Source of the DNA: Planctomycetota bacterium
GTDB lineage: Bacteria; Planctomycetota; Planctomycetia; Planctomycetales; Planctomycetaceae
Assembly (NCBI GenBank): GCA_017859815.1
Contig: JAFMMM010000003.1
Span: 1-61,575, forward strand
Direction: 5' to 3'
Length of the DNA: 61,575 nt
Shown here: positions 43,929 through 54,718 of the stretch, one piece after another
Layout of the letters: every line of letters starts with the position of its first letter
Numbering within the stretch: the stretch's first letter is position 1
Notes under the pieces: model-generated
Seen by the model: only the letters and a program-made list of their open reading frames with translations
Told to the model about the DNA's origin: nothing
Database searches by the model: none
Made by a program: the position numbers and the translations under genes

Positions 43929-46622
43929 TTACCAGTCCAGTACCTTCCAGAGCCTCGAATAGTCGTCGGTCCAGAGCAGTGGCTGCCCCGAGACTTCGCG
44001 GCAACCCGGATGCTGAATGACAGCGATTGAATCGGCAGTCAGATTGCGAGCGGAAAGCAGCACCCACGTGGCCCCGTAACTGCCGGTGCTGTCATCATCT
44101 CCCGTGTCCACAACGACGGCATGCCAGTCGAGATGCCGAGCAAGCCCCTGCGTTACCGGCTCCAGATCAAGAAACCGATTGGAAATGTGGATGGCCAGAA
44201 TGCCATCCGGTCGCAGGCTTTTGCGGTATAAGTCACCGCATTCAGCCGTCAGCAGGTGAACCGGGATTGCATCGCTGCTGAATGCGTCCACCGCGAGGAC
44301 ATCGTATTGAGAGGCTGAACCGTTCTGTTGTTCGCGTTCCATCACGATCCGCGCATCACCGGTGACAATCTCCACCTCGGCCCGACTGTCTCTGATGTAG
44401 CTGAAGAAACCATCTTCACCGGCCAGATCCACAACGGCGGGATTGATTTCGTAGAAGCGGAATCGATCCCCTTCCTTCCCGCAGGCAGCGATTGTTCCGG
44501 TTCCCAGCCCAATGACACCCATGTTCATGCCGGCAGCAGCGTCTGTCTGCTGTTCCCGGATCACGGCGATGGCCAGCGCCAGTCCACTTTGAGGGCCGTA
44601 ATAGGTCGTTGGCTGCTTCGACCAGTACTCATCGTCAAACTGGAACCCATGCTCAATCTGCCCGTGAGTCAGTACATAACGCGGAGGCAGCAGATTCATT
44701 TCCCAGTCGTACGTTTCATCAGACTCCCTGCGGACAACACTCAGCACTCCGTAGAAATTACGGGAGGTCTGCACCAGCTCACCCAACTCCCCGCTCGCTT
44801 GTGTCAACTGCAGCAAATGTGATCCGTGCAGCCACACCGCCACAAACGCCGGTGCGTAAATCATGAACCCGCGCAACGGTGTTCGGGAACGACCGCAGAA
44901 ACGAATGCCAATGTCAGCCGCCAGACCTCCTGCTGCGGCTGCCAGCAGCGGCAGCCATTCCTCCCGGCCGATGCGTTCTGTGCGGACTGCCACACCAACC
45001 AGCAGAATCAGCGTGAACAAAACCAGCGGCGGACGGAATCGCGATAACCAAACCGAAGACATCCGACCGGACAGGAAACCCAACAGGAGTGCGGCTGCAA
45101 GTGGAATCAGGATCCATGCGGCAATTCTGTTGAACAACCACGATTCCCCCCACAGCCACCCTGAAGAAAAAGCGCTGCTTTCGGCAACTCGAAACAAACC
45201 GGGGGCGTGCCACGCTGTAAAACTGACCAGCCACAGCAGCAGGGTCACCGAACAGATCGCCCAGCCCGCCGACAACAGGAAGCTGCGGGCAGATCCGGTG
45301 GTTCCACTGAACAGGGTCGCAAACAGAATCCCGGCAGCAACTCCCACCAGGATGGTCAATTCGAATTCGGGCAGTGAAGGTGAGACAATCGGCTGGATAT
45401 CAGCAATCAAGCCGCAGGCCTGAACCGCCACCATCGCCAGGGTGATCGCAAAACCCATGGTCACTCCGGACTGCCACGCGCGCTGCAGGACCATTGCCAG
45501 CAGGATCAGCAGCGGACAGAGCACCAGGGCCAGCGGGTATTCGTGATAGCCCGTAAAGATGCGAGGAGCAGCCAGGGCGGTCAATAAGCCGCCGACAGCT
45601 CCTCCGGCCGAAACCACAACGAAATACAAAGTCAGATATCGGGCATCGGGACGCAGGCGATACAACTCCCCATGACAACCCATACAGCAGGCCAGCAGGG
45701 CTGCTGACGCCGTGAAAATCTGAGTCAGCATGCTGGCATCTGCACCGTCCTGCAGAATGCTCGTGGCCATCCCAACGCTCACGGCAAGAGCGATGCCATT
45801 AATGCCCCGGTGATACCAGCGATCGTGGTCAAAGCAGAGAATGAATGTGATCAGATACAGGCTGAGCGGCAGCACCCACAGGAACGGCACCGTGGCAACG
45901 TCGAGACACAACTGGTTGGTCGTTGCCAGAAGAATGACAGATCCGGCGGCAGAAAGCAGCAGCCACAGCAGGATACTGACCAGCCGAGGCGGCGAACCGC
46001 TTTCGATCTCAGCGAAATCCGACGGCTGAACCACCGCCGTGGAATGCCGTCGAAAACGCCAGCCACACCAGACGACCGCAGCCGAATAAATCACGTAACC
46101 AGCCCCCCAGAAAGAAACCTGGGTCTGCAATTGCAGAAGCGGCTCAAAGAGCAGTGGGTAGGAAAGCAATGCGAGCAACGAACCCGTATTGGACAATGCA
46201 TAAAAACGGTAGGGGGATCGGCCGGGAAACTGCAGGCTGAACCAACGTTGCATCAGCGGCCCGGTCGTTGACAGCAGCAGGTAGGGACCACCCACGGTCA
46301 CGCTCAACAGTACCAGTATTCTTGTCAGCGGCGTATCCGCAGCCTCGGGCTTCCAGCCAGCATCAGGACTGATTGGCAGTAACAGCAAACTGCCCGCGAT
46401 CAGACTGCAGTGCAACAGAATCTGCTGACGCGAGGACCGCAGTCGACTGAGCAGGTGTGCGTAAGAATAACCCAGCAGCAACAGCAGCTGAAAAAACAGC
46501 ATGCATGCCGTCCAGACTGAAGGACCACCTCCAAACCACGGCAGGATAAATCGACCGGTCAGTGGCTGAACCTGGAACAGCAAAAATGCGCCGACGAAGA
46601 CGGTGATGGCGTAAGACATCAT
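43929..46622 (-). CDS. Multi-spanning membrane protein fused to spermidine synthase-like domain
   Basis: 897-residue fusion. The first two thirds are hydrophobic, about 18 segments in transporter-like arrangement, starting MMSYAITVFVGAFLLFQVQP. The C-terminal third is a SAM-type methyltransferase fold of the spermidine synthase group: GVIGLGTGTIAACG with the glycine loop, then FYEINPAVVDLA, TGDARIVME and YDVLAVDAFSSDAIPVHLL. Such fusions are common in bacteria and annotated as fused MFS/spermidine synthase, but polyamine synthesis is unproven because the aminopropyl-transfer residues are not evident. The ATG pair at 46617-46622 has AAGG nine bases upstream; a longer start at 46913 is not convincing. 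Confidence 0.85.
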   Translation of the reverse strand: MMSYAITVFVGAFLLFQVQPLTGRFILPWFGGGPSVWTACMLFFQLLLLLGYSYAHLLSRLRSSRQQILLHCSLIAGSLLLLPISPDAGWKPEAADTPLTRILVLLSVTVGGPYLLLSTTGPLMQRWFSLQFPGRSPYRFYALSNTGSLLALLSYPLLFEPLLQLQTQVSFWGAGYVIYSAAVVWCGWRFRRHSTAVVQPSDFAEIESGSPPRLVSILLWLLLSAAGSVILLATTNQLCLDVATVPFLWVLPLSLYLITFILCFDHDRWYHRGINGIALAVSVGMATSILQDGADASMLTQIFTASAALLACCMGCHGELYRLRPDARYLTLYFVVVSAGGAVGGLLTALAAPRIFTGYHEYPLALVLCPLLILLAMVLQRAWQSGVTMGFAITLAMVAVQACGLIADIQPIVSPSLPEFELTILVGVAAGILFATLFSGTTGSARSFLLSAGWAICSVTLLLWLVSFTAWHAPGLFRVAESSAFSSGWLWGESWLFNRIAAWILIPLAAALLLGFLSGRMSSVWLSRFRPPLVLFTLILLVGVAVRTERIGREEWLPLLAAAAGGLAADIGIRFCGRSRTPLRGFMIYAPAFVAVWLHGSHLLQLTQASGELGELVQTSRNFYGVLSVVRRESDETYDWEMNLLPPRYVLTHGQIEHGFQFDDEYWSKQPTTYYGPQSGLALAIAVIREQQTDAAAGMNMGVIGLGTGTIAACGKEGDRFRFYEINPAVVDLAGEDGFFSYIRDSRAEVEIVTGDARIVMEREQQNGSASQYDVLAVDAFSSDAIPVHLLTAECGDLYRKSLRPDGILAIHISNRFLDLEPVTQGLARHLDWHAVVVDTGDDDSTGSYGATWVLLSARNLTADSIAVIQHPGCREVSGQPLLWTDDYSRLWKVLDW

Positions 46623-47018
46623 TGAGAGCGACCTTCCTGCAACGGTTTCAGCAGTCTCTCGGCAGCCCCATTGGGAATCGCTTTGTTCGGCTGAAAATCT
46701 GCTGCCGAACAGGAAATTCGCATGGCCATATCCTTTACTCATGGACGGGTGCGGCCAATTTGGAATCTTGACGACAAATCTGCCAGGAAATCTTCGGCCG
46801 GGGCGAAGAGGACAAGAGTTGCATGGTCGAGTATTTAGCAAAACCCGCTGTTTTTCGCATTGTGTTAGTCGGGACAAACGCAGCGGTCGGCTATAAACGT
46901 AGACATTCGTCACGCCCCGCGGTGATTTTGTTGATTACGGGACGAGGGAGCCCGCACTCTTCGTTGGTTCGGATCCGGAATCTCTGGTTAAGCAGTTTCT
47001 AAGATAAAAGGGAAATCC
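46623..47018. other. Divergent intergenic region
   Basis: 396 bases between the membrane fusion and an exported protein. The right gene has AAGGGAA as a clear Shine-Dalgarno sequence eight bases before its ATG. A TATAAA at about 46893 might be a -10 element but no well-spaced -35 fits. Confidence 0.4.
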
Positions 47019-48782
47019 ATGATTTCACGTTGTTTCAAGTCATTGGCATCGGTGGTCATTCTGCTGGGAGTGATGGCCCCGGCATTGGTTGCACAGTCGG
47101 GAAGCGACACCGTCCACAGCAACCGGATTCTTCCCCAGGACACCTACCTGCACTTCAGCATTTCCAGCATCTCACAAATGAAGGAACGTGCTGGAGCGTC
47201 GGCAATGGGCCGCATGATCTTCTCCGAAGAGATGGCTGATTTCCGCGACGCGATCACAGGGGCTGCGGCTGCAGGCCTGCAGCAGGGCGCGTCACAGATC
47301 GAATCGCAACTGGGCGTCACAATGGACGAACTGATGCAGATTCCTGCGGGCGAAATCTCGCTGTCATTCTCCAAAGCACCTCCGAACAAGATGGGGGCTG
47401 TGCTGTACGTGGATTTTGGCGACAGCAAAGCAACCGTCGATTCCCTGTTGGAAAAAGCTGCAGTCGCACTGCGAAGTGCTCCTTCTCTCGAAGAAACTCC
47501 GGATGAATACGACGGTACCGAACTGGTCATGTTCACCAACACTTCCGAGTCGGCAGACATGACTCCCCTGGCGAAGGAGTTCGGCTGGTTCGTTCGCGAT
47601 TCACGACTGGTCTTCTCCAACAGTTCCGCACTGATGAAGCTGATGATCGACAACTGGGATGGCTCTGCTGACAAAACTCTGGCCAGCCATCCGGTGTACT
47701 CGTACATCCTCGAAAACTGCGAAACCAGTCCGGGCAGTGGTCTCGCTACTGCTTTCGCCGATCCCATGGGGATGTTCACGCAACTGGTACAGACCGGTTC
47801 ACTGGGTCAGGCCGGACTGCAGGCTGGAATGGCCATGAGCGTGTTTCCGATGCTGGGCCTGAATCAGCTGAAGGGGATGGGCAGCGTCATGGAAATGGGA
47901 ACTGGAGAATTCGACTCCGTGTCCAGAGCCATGATTTATGCTGATCAGCCGCCGATGTTCCTGATGCAGGCATTTCAGATGGATCAGGTTGAACGAGTGC
48001 CCGCTTCATGGATCAAGGACAACGTCACAGCATGGCTGTCCATGAACTGGAAGCTGGAAGAAACCTGGAAGACCGCAGAATCCATGGTCGACATGTTCCA
48101 GGGCCCGGGGGCTCTGGCGAGAATGGTTGACGAGCTGGCTGAGCAGGAACCAGGGATCCACATTCGGAATGACATTATTGATCAGATGGACGGCACGATG
48201 CAGTTTGTGACCGCCGGCAGTGGCCGCTCCACATCCACAGGTACAGATGACGTCCTGATCGCCTTCGGCATTCGTGATACACAAAAATTCTCCGACCTGC
48301 TGGCAAAGATCACCTCGCAGCCGGGCTTCCCGGGCGAAATGCGTCAGCTTGAGGGAGCCACGATCTACGAACTGGCCCTGGGGCCGGGACAGCCGGCTCT
48401 GTCATTCACAGCAGCCAACAACATGTTGATGCTGTCCGTCGGAGGAAATCAGCTGGAGATGGCCCTGAGAAACACTCCGGATGTCCGCCCACTGGCTGAG
48501 ACTGAGGAATTTGCGGCCGTTCTTGCACACGTTCCGGAGAACGCGGTCGCAATTTCCTATGCTCGCCCCGCCGAACAGTACAAGTCAGTCTACGAGATGT
48601 TGCGAAACGATGAAGCTGCCGAGAATTTTCCGGGGGCCGATCAGCTGCTGATGCTTGTGGACTTTTCACTGCTGCCACCGTTTGAGCAGATTGAAAAGTA
48701 CATGACTCCTGCCGGCGGCTACTGGATCAGCGATGAAAACGGAATCAAGATGGAAAGCTTCACCCTGCCAACGCAGGAATGA
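47019..48782 (+). CDS. Exported protein of unknown function
   Basis: Protein of 587 residues with a signal peptide (1-25, ending PALVAQ) and a mature part of repeated alpha/beta segments, with FGWFVRDSRLVFSNSSALMK and FGIRDTQKFSDLLAKI as typical elements. It is common in planctomycetes, similar in feel to DUF3352-type proteins in which the phrase FWxxxG recurs, but I cannot name the family with certainty. No catalytic motif. The start has a strong AAGGGAA site eight bases upstream and the transcript ends in a good intrinsic terminator at 48825-48854, so it is a well-expressed single-gene unit. Confidence 0.75.
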   Translation: MISRCFKSLASVVILLGVMAPALVAQSGSDTVHSNRILPQDTYLHFSISSISQMKERAGASAMGRMIFSEEMADFRDAITGAAAAGLQQGASQIESQLGVTMDELMQIPAGEISLSFSKAPPNKMGAVLYVDFGDSKATVDSLLEKAAVALRSAPSLEETPDEYDGTELVMFTNTSESADMTPLAKEFGWFVRDSRLVFSNSSALMKLMIDNWDGSADKTLASHPVYSYILENCETSPGSGLATAFADPMGMFTQLVQTGSLGQAGLQAGMAMSVFPMLGLNQLKGMGSVMEMGTGEFDSVSRAMIYADQPPMFLMQAFQMDQVERVPASWIKDNVTAWLSMNWKLEETWKTAESMVDMFQGPGALARMVDELAEQEPGIHIRNDIIDQMDGTMQFVTAGSGRSTSTGTDDVLIAFGIRDTQKFSDLLAKITSQPGFPGEMRQLEGATIYELALGPGQPALSFTAANNMLMLSVGGNQLEMALRNTPDVRPLAETEEFAAVLAHVPENAVAISYARPAEQYKSVYEMLRNDEAAENFPGADQLLMLVDFSLLPPFEQIEKYMTPAGGYWISDENGIKMESFTLPTQE

Positions 48783-48824
48783 CATTTCGGTCAGAGATAA
48801 GACCGACGAGATGATGATGATCAA

Positions 48825-48854
48825 GAGGGGCCTGATTTCAGGTCCCTCTTTTTC
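48825..48854 (+). terminator. Intrinsic terminator of the 587-aa exported protein gene
   Basis: An 11-bp stem (48825-48835 with 48840-48850, one G-U) and a 4-base loop are followed by a run of Ts. It lies 42 bases past the stop codon. Confidence 0.9.
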
Positions 48855-49004
48855 GTTGACGACTCCCACAGTCCCGCCTCCCGGTCTCAGGTTGCCAGAA
48901 TTTGCACCTTCCAGCAGAATAGGTGCAGGGTCGGGCTGGAGACAGAGCCGGTCTGCGGCAATTCTTCGAATGCACGTATTACCTCCCGTGGTCGGCATCT
49001 CTCC

Positions 49005-49907
49005 ATGGCATCGTCCGAGCAATCAGCAGCCCCAGGCAACAGCGAAGTCTGGACAGTGCAACGCATCCTGCAATGGACGACGAATTTCCTGCAGCAAAAG
49101 AATGTCGAATCACCGCGGGTCGAAGCGGAGTTATTGCTCGCCCATGCTCGCAACTGCAATCGCATCAGACTGTACGCCGATTTCAATGAACCGCTCACCG
49201 ATCAGCAGCGGGCACAAATGCGCGAACTCGTGCAGAGACGTGCAGCTCGCGAACCTCTCGCTTACATCGTGGGCGCAAGAGAATTCTATGGCAGAAGATT
49301 TCGAGTCGCCCCGGGCGTCCTCATCCCACGGCCTGAAACCGAATCCCTGATTGACTGCTGCCTCGAACGACTGGGCAGCCCAACAGAACGACAACTGCTG
49401 GAAGTTGGCATTGGCTCCGGCTGTATTTCCATCACGCTGTTGTTGCAAAAACCCACACTCCGAATCACAGCCACGGAGATTTCCACGGAAGCAGTCGCCA
49501 TCGCTCAGGCCAATGCCGCTGACCACAACGTCACTGACCGGCTGAATATTCTTGCCGGCAATGTCCTCGAACCCCTGACGCAGCAGCATGGACGGCGATT
49601 CCATGGTCTCGTCAGCAACCCGCCATATATCAGGACCGATGAAATGGCGGAGCTTGCCCCGGAAATTCGGAAGTACGAACCCGAAATCGCCCTCTGTTCC
49701 GGAGCGGACGGTCTTGATGTCGTTCGACAGATTTTCCAGCAAGCAGGTGCTCTGCTCGCAGACGGTGCCTTTCTCGCGCTCGAACTTGATCCGTCACAGT
49801 GTGAGTCTGTCGCCGAAATGGCTCTGCAACACGGGTTTCGGCAGCCCCGTATTCATCGCGATGCTGCGGGGCTGAAGCGAATCGTGGAAGCAGAATGGGG
49901 CGGCTGA
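49005..49907 (+). CDS. prmC: Peptide chain release factor N5-glutamine methyltransferase
   Basis: SAM-dependent enzyme that methylates the Gln of the GGQ motif of release factors. The N-terminal helical domain (1-80) ends near EPLAYIVGAREFYGRRF, a PrmC signature. The SAM loop is LEVGIGSGCISI (132-143), and NPPY at 205-208 is the catalytic motif that binds the substrate amide. 300 residues, a typical length. The prfA gene is not in the window; murA follows in the same frame after one stop codon. The 5' neighbour is separated by a terminator, so prmC probably has its own promoter. Confidence 0.93.
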   Translation: MASSEQSAAPGNSEVWTVQRILQWTTNFLQQKNVESPRVEAELLLAHARNCNRIRLYADFNEPLTDQQRAQMRELVQRRAAREPLAYIVGAREFYGRRFRVAPGVLIPRPETESLIDCCLERLGSPTERQLLEVGIGSGCISITLLLQKPTLRITATEISTEAVAIAQANAADHNVTDRLNILAGNVLEPLTQQHGRRFHGLVSNPPYIRTDEMAELAPEIRKYEPEIALCSGADGLDVVRQIFQQAGALLADGAFLALELDPSQCESVAEMALQHGFRQPRIHRDAAGLKRIVEAEWGG

Positions 49908-49925
49908 CGTTCCCTTATTGATTTC

Positions 49926-49930
49926 TGGAG
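49926..49930 (+). promoter_or_regulatory. Shine-Dalgarno (TGGAG) for murA with a CTG start
   Basis: TGGAG lies seven bases before CTG 49938, an ideal spacing. No ATG, GTG or TTG in this frame lies between the prmC stop and the catalytic Lys-Asn codons of murA. Confidence 0.65.
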
Positions 49931-49937
49931 CAGTACG

Positions 49938-51260
49938 CTGGGTGTCTTTCGAATAACCGGCCAGGTCCCGCTGCAGGGAGAAGTTCGCACGTGTGGAAGC
50001 AAGAATTCGGCACTGCCGGTGCTTGCCGCCAGCCTTGCCGTCTCCGGAGAAGTCCGGCTGCAGAACGTCCCTCAGGTAAGAGACGTCCAGACGATGGTCC
50101 AGTTGCTGCAGTCGATGGGCACTTCCACCAGCCGTGGCGACAACAGCAGCTGGATTCTCCGGACCACAGATCAGCTGAACCCCGTGGCAGGCTATGGTCT
50201 TGTCAGTCGCATGCGAGCCGGAGTGTGCGTCCTTGGACCGCTGTTGGCTCGCTGGAGAAGGGCAACGGTGGCACTCCCCGGAGGCTGCCGAATTGGCCAT
50301 CGTCCGATCGATCTTCATTTACGCGGGCTCACCGCTCTTGGTGCCGACATCCGAATTCAATCGGGTTACGTCCACGCGCGGGCAAACGCTCGACTTACCG
50401 GAGCTGAAATCAATCTGCTGGGGCCTGCCGGCCCCACCGTCACCGGGACCTGCAATCTGCTCACAGCTGCAGTCCTCGCAAAGGGGAAAACCATTCTGCA
50501 CGGGGCGGCTCGGGAACCGGAAGTTCAGAATCTCGCCGCTTTCCTGTCAGCTGCGGGAGCGCAGATTGAGGGTGCCGGGACACCCACGATTGAGATTCAG
50601 GGGGTGGAACAGCTACGGGCGGTCACCCACCGCATTCCGGCCGACCGAATCGAAGCCGCCACGCTGGCTATCGCAGCGTTGATTACCGGAGGCGAGATCT
50701 CGATCCGCGACGCACCTGCCGCTGAGATGCAGGCAGTCATCAACTTACTCGGCGAATCCGGAGCAGTAATTCATGCAACTGACCGGACTTTGAACGTCCG
50801 TTCCGCAGGTCGATTGAATGCCGCCAGCATTCTCACAGAACCGTATCCCGGCATCCCGACCGATTTGCAGGCTCAACTGATGGCGTTAATGACCGTGGCA
50901 CGCGGAACCAGTCGAGTGACTGAGACGATTTTTCCCGAGCGATTTCATCATGTCGCGGAGCTGGGTCGGCTCGGAGCAGTCATTCACAGGACCGGGAACA
51001 CGGCGGTTGTTGACGGCGTACCTGCCTTAAGTGGAGCCCCTTTGCTGGCAACAGACCTCCGCGCCGGTGCGGCCCTTGTGCTTGCCGGGCTTGCTGCTGT
51101 CGGTAAGACAGAGATCGGCGGCATTAGGCATCTGGACAGGGGCTACGACCAGCTTGAACGAAAGATTTGTTCACTAGGCGGCAGAATCCACCGGGAAGTT
51201 GAGATCACTGACGAGGGTGATCTGGGCGACGGGGGGCTGAAATTGTCAGAAAGCCTGTGA
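49938..51260 (+). CDS. murA: UDP-GlcNAc 1-carboxyvinyltransferase (MurA), inferred CTG start
   Basis: First committed step of peptidoglycan synthesis: transfer of enolpyruvate from PEP to UDP-GlcNAc. The whole length matches MurA, with GPLLARWRRATVALPGGC and the PEP-binding Cys at 117. A GTG at 50019 would remove the conserved SKN motif; the reading frame continues upstream as GVFRITGQVPLQGEVRTCG. With CTG 49938 as residue 1, Lys22 and Asn23 fall at the same numbers as in E. coli and the frame contains no other usual start. TGGAG lies seven bases upstream. It follows prmC by 30 bases in the same frame after one TGA. 440 residues. Confidence 0.9.
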   Translation: MGVFRITGQVPLQGEVRTCGSKNSALPVLAASLAVSGEVRLQNVPQVRDVQTMVQLLQSMGTSTSRGDNSSWILRTTDQLNPVAGYGLVSRMRAGVCVLGPLLARWRRATVALPGGCRIGHRPIDLHLRGLTALGADIRIQSGYVHARANARLTGAEINLLGPAGPTVTGTCNLLTAAVLAKGKTILHGAAREPEVQNLAAFLSAAGAQIEGAGTPTIEIQGVEQLRAVTHRIPADRIEAATLAIAALITGGEISIRDAPAAEMQAVINLLGESGAVIHATDRTLNVRSAGRLNAASILTEPYPGIPTDLQAQLMALMTVARGTSRVTETIFPERFHHVAELGRLGAVIHRTGNTAVVDGVPALSGAPLLATDLRAGAALVLAGLAAVGKTEIGGIRHLDRGYDQLERKICSLGGRIHREVEITDEGDLGDGGLKLSESL

Positions 51261-51947
51261 GTGGGGGCCTAAACACAGGAATTCGGGGGAAAACCCCAAA
51301 ATACGGCGATTGGCGAGGCCGGATTCGCGGATATCAGAGAGGGGGGAACCCGTGAGACTCCGGACAGCAGATGTCTTCGCGGATTGATTGCAGTTGCTCC
51401 CAACTCTACAATCTGCGTGGATTTCCAGAACAGCTCGATGTCTTTGTGGTCGTGATCACAAACGGCAAAGGGAATATTCCGTACCTGATGCGTGTCGGAA
51501 TCTGCAACCGATCTGAGGCAGTCTGACTGTCGCAAGGGGTCTCAAAGACGACAGCGGCAAAGATCGCAGCAGCGAGGATCAAAGCGGCCCTGCAAGTTCA
51601 CAACGCGGGGTGCTGCAGAGCTTCGGCGGTCCGTCGGTGAGCAATCCAATCGGCGGCAGAGACGGTACAGATGAACATGGGTCGATGAACAGAATTGGCT
51701 GCCTCCATTTGGGGTGCTGGTTGTTGTCATCCACAGGGCTTCCTGGCAGGAAGATCAGCGTCTGGCGGTCCGAACTCAGTCGGTTGGGAATTCGCAAGAA
51801 TTCTCGCACGCGGTCGTTGCGTGACCATGCACGACTTTGCAGCCATACCAGCCGCCGATTTGTGAAATCAACGACCGGATTATCCGGTTTGCAAAATCAA
51901 GCAGCAGGCGGAAGCCTGAAGATCACTTCAGTTTTTTGGGGAATCGA
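51261..51947. other. Long gap upstream of aceE
   Basis: 687 bases between murA and aceE. Short open frames of 60-90 codons exist on both strands but none has a family match or good composition. A CRP-like palindrome lies at 51443-51462. It should contain the aceE-aceF promoter. No RNA was recognised. Confidence 0.5.
51443..51462. promoter_or_regulatory. CRP/FNR-like palindrome upstream of aceE
   Basis: TGTGG-N6-TCACA within a 20-base palindrome with TT and AA flanks: nine of the ten core bases of the CRP site TGTGA-N6-TCACA. It is about 500 bases before aceE, far for direct control, and may be chance. Confidence 0.3.
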
Positions 51948-54650
<2,703 letters not shown>

Positions 54651-54718
54651 TCAGTCGATCGTGGTTTCTCGGGTTCCGTACACTCAGTCTTTCATCCTTC
54701 ACTGAAATCTCGCTACTT

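Noticed and set aside
51269..51809. Two short minus-strand frames upstream of aceE
   Set aside because: No ribosome-binding site or motif; not enough to call a gene or a transposase remnant.
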